Shown here: positions 48,921-60,600 of the stretch, one piece after another
How the letters are laid out: every line of letters begins with the position of its first letter
Position numbering within the stretch: the stretch's first letter is position 1
From: Hybos culiciformis
Lineage: Eukaryota; Arthropoda; Insecta; Diptera; Hybotidae
Direction of reading: 5' to 3'
NCBI GenBank assembly: GCA_964007475.1
Contig: OZ023275.1
Location: 4,836,001-4,900,000 of the forward strand
DNA length: 64,000 nt
Made by a program: the position numbers and the translations under genes
Notes under the pieces: model-generated
Told to the model about the DNA's origin: nothing
Databases searched by the model: none
Seen by the model: the letters and a program-made list of their open reading frames with translations, nothing else

Positions 48921-50603
48921 TTTGCACATAGTTTACGCTAGAAACTAAATAGTAAACAATACTAGATTTATTATTATTTATTTTTATTTATTTTAATTCA
49001 TTCATAAAAATTGTAGAATTGGGTTTTTCCTTACAAATAGCTACTTAAATTAGTCGGCATAATTTCTAACTCAATTTATTATCAATTTATTTAAATAAAA
49101 AATCTATTTTTTTATTGTAAATTCTATGTGGTTTTATTCTTATTTGGCAGAAATCAAGAATTGTGACAAACTGGATAGTTTATTATTTATCTACAAATTT
49201 TATTAATATAATCTTTAGTGAATCTTAAAGTTTCTAAAGTCATCATCATCAGTCTACAGATTGAAATATGTGTGAATAAATAAAAAGGCGATATTTTCCC
49301 ACTTTTTTGGATAGAAATTTTGAATTGACTCAGCCTCCAAAATATATGTTTCATGAATTTTTTAAATGCACTAGTTTAGTTTCTCACATACATAATTGCA
49401 AAATGATTCATTTATTATAAAACAAAATACTATAAATATTTTTTTTGTCTTAAATCATTTGTAAATATTCAAATTTATAAATCTTTAAAATTTTATCAAT
49501 CGTATAATCAAATTATTATAATCAAATTCTTTTAAGATGCAAATGAACCATTAAAAAAATTCCCCGATATGAGAAGTTGATATTATATGCAATAATAATA
49601 ATAATAATACACACAATTTATTATCATTAATTCATTTAGATAACCTGAATGATATCTTACAGTAAATACCACTTTGTAATGTTATGGAAGATACTTCTTG
49701 TTTGAAGTTTTCTTTTTTCTCATGGAAATATTTTTTAAATTTTTGATTAAAACTTTGATAATCGAAATAAAAGTTAATTTTGTTTTATTAATGAATAGGA
49801 ATTAGAATGTTTAGAACTTCATGATTTCTCAAAATATTGTCTCTATTTAATTTTATTTGATTTTCGGCGCCAAAAAGTATCTAAAAATATTTTGTTTAGT
49901 TTTTGAAATGATTGATTTCATCAAATAACATGAGTTAAAGTAAAATCAACGCACATAAATTGGTAAAATATTTATAACATTTGTCCAAAAATATAAGTAT
50001 ATGTGTAGTTATTGAAGTTTGGCATCATTTAGAATGAATTCGTTTTGTAAATTAATTACTTAATAAAAATTAATTAATAAAAACAAGTTATGATATTTAG
50101 AATTTGTGATACCTAAGATAATAATAACTTAAGATATAAGATACTAAATGTACTATATAGATTAAACATTAACATTTTAATAGAAATTTTAGGAAGCAGT
50201 GGACAATTTCGTTGATGCATTCTTCGCTTCTTTCTGAGGAAAAAGTTATTAAGGAGAGACGATGGTGTCCTCAGTACAAAATAAAGTACCCAGATCGCAC
50301 AATTATTTTTTTTTTTAACAACAACAATTGATCTGGAGCAACTATAATGTTTACAAAATATTGTTTCATGGAATTAAAATATAACAAATATAACAAGATG
50401 AATCCAAAATCCATCACAGATTAAAAAAATTATCAACATAATTATAAAACATAGGTGTTATGTTACATATTCTCACAAGCTAAAAATCACCGGAAAACAA
50501 GAAAGCTAAATAATAATAACAGAATATCGATGATTCACTAATATCTTAATCCATACGACTATGTTGTATAAGAAATTAATTTGAATATTAAAAAATAAAA
50601 ACT

Positions 50604-50690
50604 TTACGTAGTTTTAACCTGATAGCGGTTATTAATATCTATGTTTTAATTTTTATATAAAAAGCCCCGTAAACGCCAAATTGATTCATT
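50604..50690 (+). promoter_or_regulatory. Promoter of the peptide copy 6/7 unit
   Basis: TTACGTAGTTTTAACCTGAT at 50604, running into a GATA core (CTGATAGCGG), then TATAAAA at 50656 and an ATTCATT initiator with its A at 50688. It is nearly the same as the copy 9 promoter over about 85 bases. Confidence 0.65.
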
Positions 50691-50999
50691 CTTTTTAAAA
50701 CACCTGAGTGAAAAACATAATTGATAAAAATAAAAAAAAATTTAATTAAAAATAATAAATTCAATTCAATTGTTATTCTAATTGCAAAAAAATTATAAGA
50801 CAAAAATTATTATTATCATAAAAATATATTTTAATTATTGTAATATTGCTGTAATTGAACTATACCTACCTACTGTACTGTGGAATCAGAGAAAGTTGTA
50901 CGAGTGGAAAAGAAATAATTAATTTAAAAAAAAAACATTCTTCAATAAAAATCAAATTCAGGATTATAAAGAGGACATCAATAAAAATAAATAGCAGCA

Positions 51000-51146
51000 A
51001 TGAATCTAATAAACGTATTTGGAATTTTCTTAACAATCATTTTCATTATAACACTATCAATTGGTGTTAACTCATTTTCGGTTGCCTCAACACGCTGTAA
51101 ATCAAGGAGAGGAAATTGCAATAAAAATAATAATTTCTTACAATAA
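51000..51146 (+). CDS. Small secreted basic two-Cys peptide, cluster copy 6
   Basis: A 48-residue pre-peptide. Residues 1-25 form the signal peptide (MNLINVFGIFLTIIFIITLS, then IGVNS). The mature part is FSVASTRCKSRRGNCNKNN and a short tail, with a C-x6-C loop, the same spacing as the disulfide loop of thanatin (a single-disulfide antimicrobial hairpin peptide of insects), and RR in its middle. Overall identity to thanatin is low outside the loop, so this is architecture only. The stop is followed nine bases later by the ATG of copy 7 in the same frame. Confidence 0.78.
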   Translation: MNLINVFGIFLTIIFIITLSIGVNSFSVASTRCKSRRGNCNKNNNFLQ

Positions 51147-51155
51147 ACAGCAATA

Positions 51156-51335
51156 ATGAAACTAATCAATGTATTTCGAATTTTCTTCGAAATCATTTAC
51201 ATTTTCATTATCACCCTGCCAAATGAAGTGAATTCTTTCACAATTTCAACAACACGCTGTCAACAGACACGAAGAAGAAATTGCCAAGACAAGATCATAT
51301 ATAAAAAGAAAAAAGAACATTTCAATATTATTTAA
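51156..51335 (+). CDS. Small secreted basic two-Cys peptide, cluster copy 7
   Basis: A 59-residue pre-peptide. The signal core is altered (MKLINVFRIFFEIIYIFIIT) but still hydrophobic. The mature end has TTRCQQTRRRNCQDKIIYKK and more Lys, with a C-x7-C loop. It lies nine bases after copy 6 with no room for its own promoter, and the leader AAACAGCAATA repeats the leader of copy 6. It is therefore expected on the same mRNA. The NEVNSF segment and the CQ start of the loop link it to copy 9. Confidence 0.72.
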   Translation: MKLINVFRIFFEIIYIFIITLPNEVNSFTISTTRCQQTRRRNCQDKIIYKKKKEHFNII

Positions 51336-52075
51336 ACAAAAATAATATTTAATTTATTTTAAGAATACTATATTTATTTCATACATAATATGTAATTTAT
51401 TTATATTGATCTCATAATATTATTTATTTCTTAATTATTATTAACTTATTTATACTATTTTATTTATTTATTTTTAAAATAACTCAAAAAAAAATGTATG
51501 AAGTACCTATGTACAAATGTATATTAAACAAATTTATATAAAAAATACAATTTTTAATAAAATATTTTTTAATTAAATTTACTTTAAAATTTATTTTTAT
51601 GATGACAATATAGTTGATTTAAATGTGAAGTACATTATTATCATTATCAATACCATCTATTTTTGTATTTTGATAATTATTCATAAAATGTGTGGTCATT
51701 TGCTACTTGAAAAACAAATAATCAACAAATTGTTTCTAAATTCTGAGCTTCAAAATATTATACAGAATTAAAGTAGATATATTATTCATCCAAAATGAAA
51801 ATTATTGTTTAAGTTATTTTATTTAATAGTTCTATATTGTTGTTTAAATATAGTAATTACTATTTCGTTAGAACTCTTAGGTCTCTGCAAATTCCAAATG
51901 TAATTTTTTTCTGAAATCAGCATAGGGAATAGCATGAAATTAAATTTTTAAAGTCTAATTGCAGGAGGATGTATTAACGTGGAACTGACAAATATTTATT
52001 TCCTACAAAATTCAAAAAATAATTTGTATTAAAATCGAATTAACTGACTAATGAATATTTTAGTTTTAATTTTTG

Positions 52076-52112
52076 TATAAAAATTTTGATATGGACCGAA
52101 TTAATTCAGTCT
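52076..52112 (+). promoter_or_regulatory. Core promoter of peptide copy 8
   Basis: TATAAAA at 52076 and AATTCAGTC with the A at 52108, 32 bases apart, followed by the CTTTGAAAAA-type leader. No ACGTA motif is found at the usual place; AACGTGG lies near 51977. The ATG is about 615 bases away, longer than in the others, so a leader intron is possible. Confidence 0.55.
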
Positions 52113-52722
52113 TTGAAAAATTTTTGAATGAATATAAGTGATAAATGGAAGTGAAATAAATTGTTAATATATATAACAAAACTAAAATTTTGTTCTAATT
52201 CTAAATATAATATTGTTATTATTGTAGGAATTTCGACCTGACCGTAGAAAGAATCAAAATAATAAATTTTATAAATAAAATTAAAAACTAGTTAATTTCT
52301 AAAATTTATGTTATTATTAGATTAAAAATTTTTAATTTCCAGTGACTTTATAATAAATTTATGAAAATGTTAATTTTTGGGCAAAAAATTTGAATTTTTA
52401 ATTTTTTGTTTTGTCAGGTTTTAATATACATATTTAGTCAAATTTCATTTCATTATCATTTATTAAATAAAACCATAAAATTTCATTGGTTTTGAAGAGC
52501 ACCTATAATTAAGGTCAAAACGTTGACATTAAATAAATATATAATTCATGGTTTGATAAATTGGTCTTGAAATTACTAAAATTAATCAATAAACACAAAC
52601 GTCAACAAAAATCGATTATTGCAATATTCTTCACAAAAAAGTAGATTAAGAATAATAAAATTATAACTAATCAATATTAAAAGAAGGATATAAAATAATA
52701 AGCATAAAGAAACAACGCAGCA

Positions 52723-52902
52723 ATGAAACTTCGCAATGTATTTCCAATTTTCTTAATAATCCTTTTCATTATGATATTGATAACTGATGTTAGATCATTA
52801 GCAATTTCGGCAACAGGATGTAAATACTCAAGAAGAAGAAATTGCAATGGTAAGGTTATAGAAAGAAAAAGTAAAGTTTTGTTATACAAAAACAATTCGT
52901 AG
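52723..52902 (+). CDS. Small secreted basic two-Cys peptide, cluster copy 8
   Basis: A 59-residue pre-peptide. The signal is MKLRNVFPIFLIILFIMILI, then TDVRS. The mature end has ATGCKYSRRRNCNGKVIERK and a Lys-rich extension ending KNNS. The loop is C-x7-C. The C-terminal extension is the longest with copy 7. The CAGCA-ATG leader is kept. Confidence 0.75.
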   Translation: MKLRNVFPIFLIILFIMILITDVRSLAISATGCKYSRRRNCNGKVIERKSKVLLYKNNS

Positions 52903-55900
52903 TACCGAAAATTGTTATCAACTATGTACTTAATTAAAACTCATATTGCAGATACAAGTTAAAAATGATTTGAAAAAAAAAATATATATATTTTAAAATA
53001 ATAAAAAATTGTTTGTACAAGCACAGTTTTTTACGATTCTTTTCCTACTTACCTTTTGCATATAAAAAATAAATATTGTAATCTTTAACTAAATAAATTG
53101 AAATATATTGAATATGATTTTTTTGTAATGTTTGAATAAAAATTTAAAAAAATAAAATACAACGTTATCATTAATTTAATAAAATAAATCTAAAGTTCCA
53201 TTTCAGCTAAAAAGTAGTCAAGGGATAAATAGAAATTTTGTTTTCATAACAAGAAAAGCAATTGATATAGTAATACATGTACATAAAAAATAATATGCAT
53301 TATTTACGTTCATATATATTTAAACTTCCATAAGACTATAGATAAGAAAATTTAGAATATTCCATATAAATGATACAAACCTCTAAAAAGATTTGATTAA
53401 TTTTAATAACTTTTAATAAAATAAACTAGCTGCGTAAGAACAAAGTGAAAAAAAAATTATAAGGAGAACTTAAACATCAGTACCTATATAATAAAAAATC
53501 TCTAAGCCCTCTAAATAAAAATTAACATATATTTTATACGTCATAAATGTTATCTCTAATACTTTTTTTTTTAAGTTTCTACGCGATTATTTTTATTGTG
53601 GTTTAGATTTTTATCATCTTATGCTATTTTCTGAATTAGAAATTTTGTATACTTAGAATTCCGAATCGGAAGTAGGATGTGCATAGAATTACGCTAGAAA
53701 TTGATATCTCAAATATTGAATAGTATATTATTATTTATTATAAATTCATTCATAAAAATTGTGGTAATTGATTTTTTTTATTTACCGGCAAATATTTTAC
53801 TAGACATAATGATAATAACAACTACAATAAAATTCGTAAATAACTATCAATATATAATAAAATAAAATAATTTTTAATAACTATTTTCATTTATCTTACA
53901 ATACAAGTTGTTAGTTCAATATTCTGATTGAGAAAGATGATATTAATTTTTACCTCATTTATTATCAGGTCAAAAAATGAGAAAATATAATATTTTTAGA
54001 TCATCGTCTGATTTATATGTAATTGTTTATTGTTTATTTGACCAATCAGAAAAATATATAAATCATACGACTATTGAATAAAATTTATGTTTTTTCATTA
54101 CTTATAATATTTATAATAAACTCTAAGTGTTTTCGTGTTAGAGTGCCGAATCGGAAGTAATATATACATAGATTTACGCTAGAAATTGTTATCTGAAGTA
54201 CTGACCAGTATTAATTTATTTATAATAAATTCATTCATAAAAATTGTGGTATTATTATTATTTACCGGCAATTGTTTTACTAGACTTAATGATGATAACA
54301 ACTATAATAATATTCGTAAATATAAATATAAATATAAAACTAAAATAAAAAAAAAAAAAATTTTTTCCACCTTATCTTACAATTTGAATATATATTACTT
54401 TATATGGTTATATTTATATGACAGAAATCAAGAATTGTGACGAATTAATTTTAATATTTTTAATTAATGTTTATTAACTTGACATCGCATCAATATTATT
54501 AAATCAATAAAATACTAAACCAATAAGTAAAAAAGCGATAATTCTCTCATTCATTTTGAATTAAAATGAGAATTGGTTCACAAAAGTTTATCTCTATTTA
54601 TGTACACAGGTATTTGATTGAATTAATAACTTCATTATGGCTAATTAAAATGTTAAATTTTATTAAATTAAATGAATTCGAAATATTTTTTAAAAGGATA
54701 ATTAAAATTTCTGTGAATATTTGCGTGTTGAAAAATTTCAATTATTGAATAATTTTTCAATTAATGTTTAAAGTAAAAATTGTTCGTTATGTAAATTACA
54801 TACATTCTTACAACATTATTACTTTTTTTATTTTCTACTTCTTATAAATTTTAATTTTTAAGTTAAAAAAAAAACTTTTAATATACATACATACACTTAA
54901 TATAGTTTTTCGACCATTATAAAATGATTTATTTATTATTACTTAACTTTATGTAATTTGTTTTCTCAAATCATTTTTAACTATAATAACATTAACAAAA
55001 AATTATTTAATATAATTTCATTCATAATTATTTTAATTAAACTCTTTTAAGATGTAAAACAAATTAGATTAATGAATTAACTATTACCATTGATTAGTGG
55101 AGATACCCACACTCAGATATCTGAATGATATTTTACAATAAACGTCATTTTGTATAATCTAAAAAGAAAATTTTTTTCATTCCATTTTTTTTTTTTTTTA
55201 ATTATGTATGTACAATAATATTTAAGTTTGGTGTCAGTACAGAGAGCTGCATATTTTTTATTGAACCCATAACAACATATACTAATTTTTTTTTTTTTCA
55301 ATTTTTCATTAAAACTTCGATAATCGAAATAGAAATTAAAGGTAAATTTTTTATTAATAATGAACAAAAATTAAACTTAAGTAGAACTTGTCTATCATTG
55401 TATAGTTATACTCAAAATATTATTTCTGTTTAATCTTTTTATTTGTTTTTTGAAATAACAGAGCTAAAACGTATAGTTAAATTATTTAATTTAAAGTAAA
55501 TAAAATGAACGGAAAAAATATATATATGTGCTGCATATAAATTGCAAAAATATTTATAATATTCTCCTGTGCTGGCCAGTAAAGCTCGGCATCATTTACA
55601 ATGAATCCATATTAGAAAATATAATTTATAGACATGCAAAATTCAAATAAAAAATAATATTTTTCTAACGAACAAGTTATTAATAAATATGTAAGAATTT
55701 GACATAAGATAATAACTTAGGATTATATTCTTATAATCTTATAATCAATGAGTTACAAGATACTAAATTTTGCTCTGTCGTGATAATATTGTGATTACCT
55801 TTTGTTTTTTTTTTTAAATACACTATTTTTTGCAATCGATTCTAAAAATTACAATTTAAATCCAAAATGAATTCATAAAATCAAAAATTTCGTTAAAAAT

Positions 55901-57069
55901 TGTTAAAGTTAGGGAAATGAATTTTGAGGGTTTTTTCGGCCTCTTGATACTTAACAAGGGTTACCGTAAGCGAGATACTATACGGGATACTTATGAATAC
56001 TGTTGTTATCTGTATATGTGTGTAGAATATATATGTACGTGTACAGTATGCTTTTATATATTTTTGTGTAAATATTATCAGTTCAAACATAATCAGAATC
56101 CAGAACAGGCAATTAAACTTCCCCGATTCGAAATTTAATATCCCGTATTCAAAATTCAAATCAATATTCCGTATCCGCGAGGCAGAATGAACGATACTGA
56201 ATACGATACGAATATTTTTGTTGCAACTCAGATATTTTTCCTGTACTTGAAAGAAGCCTGAATTAAAATGAAAAAAATATGATTGGAATATATTATAGAT
56301 TTTCTTATCACCGTTATATTCAGCACTTAGAATAAAACGTCACTTTCTTCTTATCAACAATTTATTGTTAAATGTTATACATTAGATATAATACGTTCAC
56401 ATTATCTAATATAAGTCTAAAAAAAAAGTAATTTAACCAGTTTTAGACAATTTATTAATAGATTCTAATAACAGCTTCGGGTTTTTTTTTTCGAGAATTA
56501 TTTCCCCCATTTGTATTGTAAAGAATCATATATTCACATTAAGATAAAATTACACAAAATTGTTAAACAAGAATCAAATGTTTACATAATGTATATACGT
56601 ATAGTATATATCAAAATGAAAATGCATTAATTAATAAATAATAATATTCTTAAAGTTATAGGTTCACATAATGCAGTTTCCTTTCTTTGGAACTTAGATA
56701 ATAAAAATAAATTTTTTTCTCAACTGAGCTTCTAACCTGATAACATAAACTTCTAACATAAACTTTCATGTATAAATAAATAAAAAAAAAAACATTTTTT
56801 AACAAAATTCATCCAAAATCTTTTACTTGCAAATTTATTTTATTTTCAAAACTTTTTTACACAAAAAAAAAATTATCAACATAATTATCATATAAAGCAA
56901 GCATAAAGTGTTATATTCTCCCACGCTAAAAATCACCGGAAAACAGGAAACCTATATATAAAACTAAAATATTGATGATTCACAAATTTCGAAAATAAAT
57001 CCATATCCATACCACTTTTATTCTATTTATAATAAATTCGTTTGAATATTTAAAATACAAAAAAAAGCT
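52903..57069. other. Spacer within the peptide cluster, with local duplications
   Basis: AT-rich DNA. 53631-53830 and 54141-54320 are diverged tandem copies of one segment. From about 54.1 kb the order of short conserved blocks repeats that of 48.8-50.6 kb. Reading frames here (for example 54186-54440 and 54566-54748) are low-complexity and not shared between the duplicates, so I do not call them genes. Confidence 0.5.
53631..54320. repeat. Tandem spacer duplication (element copies c and d)
   Basis: The segment with CCGAATCGGAAGTA, TTACGCTAGAAATTG, ATTCATTCATAAAAATTGTGG, TTTACCGGCAA and TTTTACTAGAC occurs at about 53631-53845 and again at about 54141-54320. The block order is identical and divergence is moderate. 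Confidence 0.75.
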
Positions 57070-57158
57070 TTACGTAGTTTTACCCTGATAGCGGTTATGA
57101 ATCTCTATGTTTTAATTTTTATATAAAAAGACCGATATGCGCCAAATTAATTCAGTCT
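57070..57158 (+). promoter_or_regulatory. Promoter of peptide copy 9
   Basis: TTACGTAGTTTTACCCTGAT at 57070 with an overlapping GATA core (CTGATAGCGG), TATAAAA at 57122, and TTCAGTC with the A at 57154, 32 bases on. The match to copy 6 covers the whole stretch. Confidence 0.68.
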
Positions 57159-57483
57159 TTACAAAATAGCTGAGTAAACATAATTGAAAATTAGAAAAAA
57201 ACAAAATTATTTAAAAAAAAACTTATTAAATTGTTAATAAAATAAAATTCAAGTGCTTTTCTAAAACTTAAATCTAAATATAGAAAAATCATAAGATAAA
57301 AATTATTTAACAAGAAATTATTATTATTATTATAACAAAATATAATTTTGCTATATAATTTAACTACTGTGAAAATTCTTGAAGAAAAATAAAATTAAGG
57401 ATTATAATACCTTAGATAAACTATAAATAAACCTATATTTGAGAGGCTATACCGAAGGATATTTACAAAAACAAATAGCAACA

Positions 57484-57630
57484 ATGAATCTAATTAACAT
57501 ATTTCGAATTTTCTTAACAATAATTTTCATTATGACACTATCAAATGAAGTGAATTCATTCGCAATTTCATCAACAGGCTGTCAACATGGAAGAAGAAAA
57601 AATTGCTATGACAAGCTTAAGAAAAAATAA
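57484..57630 (+). CDS. Small secreted basic two-Cys peptide, cluster copy 9
   Basis: A 48-residue pre-peptide. An in-frame ATG 45 bases upstream would add MRGYTEGYLQKQIAT, but the inner ATG has the family CAACA leader and puts the signal peptide at the N-terminus, so I chose it. Signal: MNLINIFRIFLTIIFIMTLS, then NEVNS. Mature: FAISSTGCQHGRRKNCYDKL and a Lys tail, with a C-x7-C loop. It has the cleanest full set of promoter, leader and coding parts in the cluster. Confidence 0.78.
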   Translation: MNLINIFRIFLTIIFIMTLSNEVNSFAISSTGCQHGRRKNCYDKLKKK

Positions 57631-60600
57631 AATATTAAAGTTATATTTTTTAATTTATTATTTATATTATTTATTTATTTATTATTAAGCTTACAATAAA
57701 TTGATCTCATAATTTTATTTATTCCATAATTTAATTATTATTTTTAAAATTTTAGTATTAAAAAAAATTTTAATAAAAAATTTTGAAAATTACAAAAAAA
57801 AATAGTTTTCATTTACGAAAAAAAAATAAAATTCTGCACTGAGAAAACAAAAATAAAATGTGTTCACTGAGAAAATAAAAATTCTGTTGTTTTTATAACT
57901 TTTAATTCTAAAAATCTTTTTATCCCTATTATATCATTTGTACTCATTTAAGCCTGAATGGTTTTTTTATAGCGATCCATTTGATTCCAATTAAAAAAAA
58001 AGATTCTGATCTGGAAAGAAATACAGAGAGATACAAATTTAAAATTTCAGAATCAGGTGAAAATTGAACGGCGATCTTGATTATGGCTACTGAAAGCAAG
58101 TGTTTTAATCACTTTTTAACCACTTGCAACTTTCAGATTACCATCATTATTAAAAACAAATTTAACCTTCCCAATGCATTCAATAATGATGAACTTCATG
58201 ACATCTAAAATACATATGCATTTAGAAAAATAAAACCGGATTTTCTATATGTGGTGTGTTTATTCAGAAAAGTTATTAGAATGAATTTTGTATTAATGAA
58301 CTATTGTATTCAATGATGCCTGTAAAAAAAATTCAAAAAATTTTAACTTTAAATTATTTAACTAAAGAAAAAACCGAAAAAAAAGAAATAAAAAAAAAAT
58401 TGCATTTAATTTTTAAACTCAAAGTCCAATTAAATGTTATAGAAAAAAAGATGAACAATTTTTAGATTGATAAGAAAAAAAAATTCTAATATTTATTTAC
58501 ACCAATTATAATAATTAAGTCAGTGTACATTATGTTCAATATTGTGAAATTCTGAATATTAAAATATAGAATATGTAATATATAATTCAAAAAAAAAGTT
58601 CAATTGGCGTAAAAATATAATTAAAAATGAAAGTGAAATTAATCTTACATATATGTAAGATGTATATATGAAAATAATGCTACTATTTTATGTGAATATG
58701 AGACTACGATACGAAGTTAATTTTTGTTCTTTATATTACATCATATATGAATGTGTAAGTTTTTTTCGTACTTCAAAAAAAAGTTGAATGAATGAATGAA
58801 TGGTTAAGATGAATTTTATACTCAAGTAATACACAAGAGTTTACATAGGATTGCTAAAGAAATTATAATAAAAAAAATTAACAATATCTCAAGAACAATT
58901 ATTTAAACATTTATTTTAAAAATTATTAAAATTTATTTGAAGTAAATTTTAGTTTTTTTTGTATTAATTATTAAATGTAACTGCGAAGATGCAACCAAAG
59001 AGATGTGGCCGAATAGCGAAAGGCTTTAAAACTTTATAAATTTGACATTATCCTATGTCACATTGTCAATTCTCATGTTCGTGAATTAAAGTTTGCAATT
59101 TATTTTTAAATTCGAATAGGAAGTGTTAGGTCAATGTAAAATTTTTTTTAGACTTTTGAGTGCGAATTGTCAAACGGGCTTTAAAATATATGTAAAAATA
59201 TAAAAATGTTATTAAAAAACTTTGTTTATAAATTATTATAAAATTGATATTTAAAAAAAAAAAGGCGACACTCACAGGTATTTCCATGAGAAATTTGAGG
59301 AAAATAAAAATTTTTTAATTATTCTTGACCATTTTATATTGCAATAAAAAATAAGTAACTTCAAAAAAAAAAAAAACTGAAGGCTTCTGTTATATTATTC
59401 ATAAAGAAATTTAAAAGAAAATCACATTATTAAATTATTCAACAATTGAGTACTAATATCTCATGAGAATCTACTTTCTTCTAACAACTTTTACTTAGTT
59501 AATATATATTAACGATGAACAGGGTAAAAATACAAATGTATTACCATTTAACAAATAGAATGAAATTCAAGTATAAAACTTTCTTTAAAATTTCGAAATG
59601 TGAATTCAAATCCTGTTGAATTTAATATTTAGAGCCCTCACTGCGGAAAATGGGTCTTGGTTTTGCTTTGATTCTAGAGTTAATGTAATCTCGGCTGAAG
59701 TGATTTTTTGATATATTAGGCTCCAGGGTAGGTGAGACGGATTTTTTAATTTTTGAGTATTTTGGCCCAAATGAGCCTTTAAAAAACTTGAACATATTTG
59801 CTTGGATTCTGAAGTAAAGGAAAAAGATAATAAAAAATCTCAAACGCGGAAATAAAGCTAAAATACCACTTCCAGGGATGGTGACGTGAAATTTTGATTT
59901 AATTTCCTAAACAATTTTTAATTAATTATTTCTAAGAATTTTTTAATTTTTTTTGATAAATTACAGTTTCTGCACAGAAATAAAATTCAAATATAGTTTT
60001 GTGATTTTCTGGTAGAGGTGTTTTTCGTACATTTTTTGTCGGATTTTTCACGGCCGTTTATTTTCTGTAAAATAAAACAAAAAAAAAAAACTGCAAAAAT
60101 AGAAAACAGAATTTTACGTCGAGGGTTCTTAACAAAAAAAATCTCAAAAATGAATGATATTGTTTTGTAATTCATTTTTTACATTTCTTCAATATTTTAT
60201 ATCCAAACCATATACAAATATAACAATTTTCATCGAAATTCAAACCAAATCGGGATCTAGCAAATTTTTGAAGCTCTTCAATCATGAAAATAGTACGCGT
60301 CGAATATCATACTTTAGTTGAGGTTAGAGTGAACAAGAATTTCGTATATATTTGGCATATAAAGAACTGAAATCGATTAGGCAGTTCATTATAGTTTCAA
60401 TGATTTTAGTGGAGAACTGAGAACAGATCGGCATTTATAGTTCGTTTTCTCATTTTTAATGGAAAAAGAGGTTAAACAAAATTGTAATTGGTATATACAT
60501 TACTATCTTTCTTACCTTATTATTGTAAATATATATAGTATAAAAATTGTTAGCAAAAAAAAAACATAATTTGTCTTTGAATAATATTCTATCGTGTGCA

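Larger units (their letters stand above)
46940..50603. other. Spacer within the peptide cluster
   Basis: AT-rich DNA with an inverted-repeat element (48198-48362), a conserved spacer element (48869-48920) and, from about 48.8 kb, the left part of the block duplicated at 54-57 kb. A relative of the 41-kb MITE lies near 47270-47410. No gene supported. Confidence 0.45.

Noticed and set aside
50978..51196. Minus-strand frame opposite peptide copies 6 and 7 (similar frames lie opposite copies 1, 3 and 8)
   Set aside because: These are antisense shadows of the conserved peptide genes; their similarity to each other follows from the plus-strand family.
57439..57483. Upstream in-frame ATG for peptide copy 9
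   Set aside because: It would bury the signal peptide, and no other copy has a matching extension.
59000..59120. tRNA-like GTGGCCGAATAGCGAAAGGC
   Set aside because: A-box resemblance only; no B box at the right distance and no cloverleaf.
59622..59843. 73-codon minus-strand frame with fairly normal composition
   Set aside because: No splice partner, start context or recognisable domain; possibly a repeat relic, not supported as a gene.
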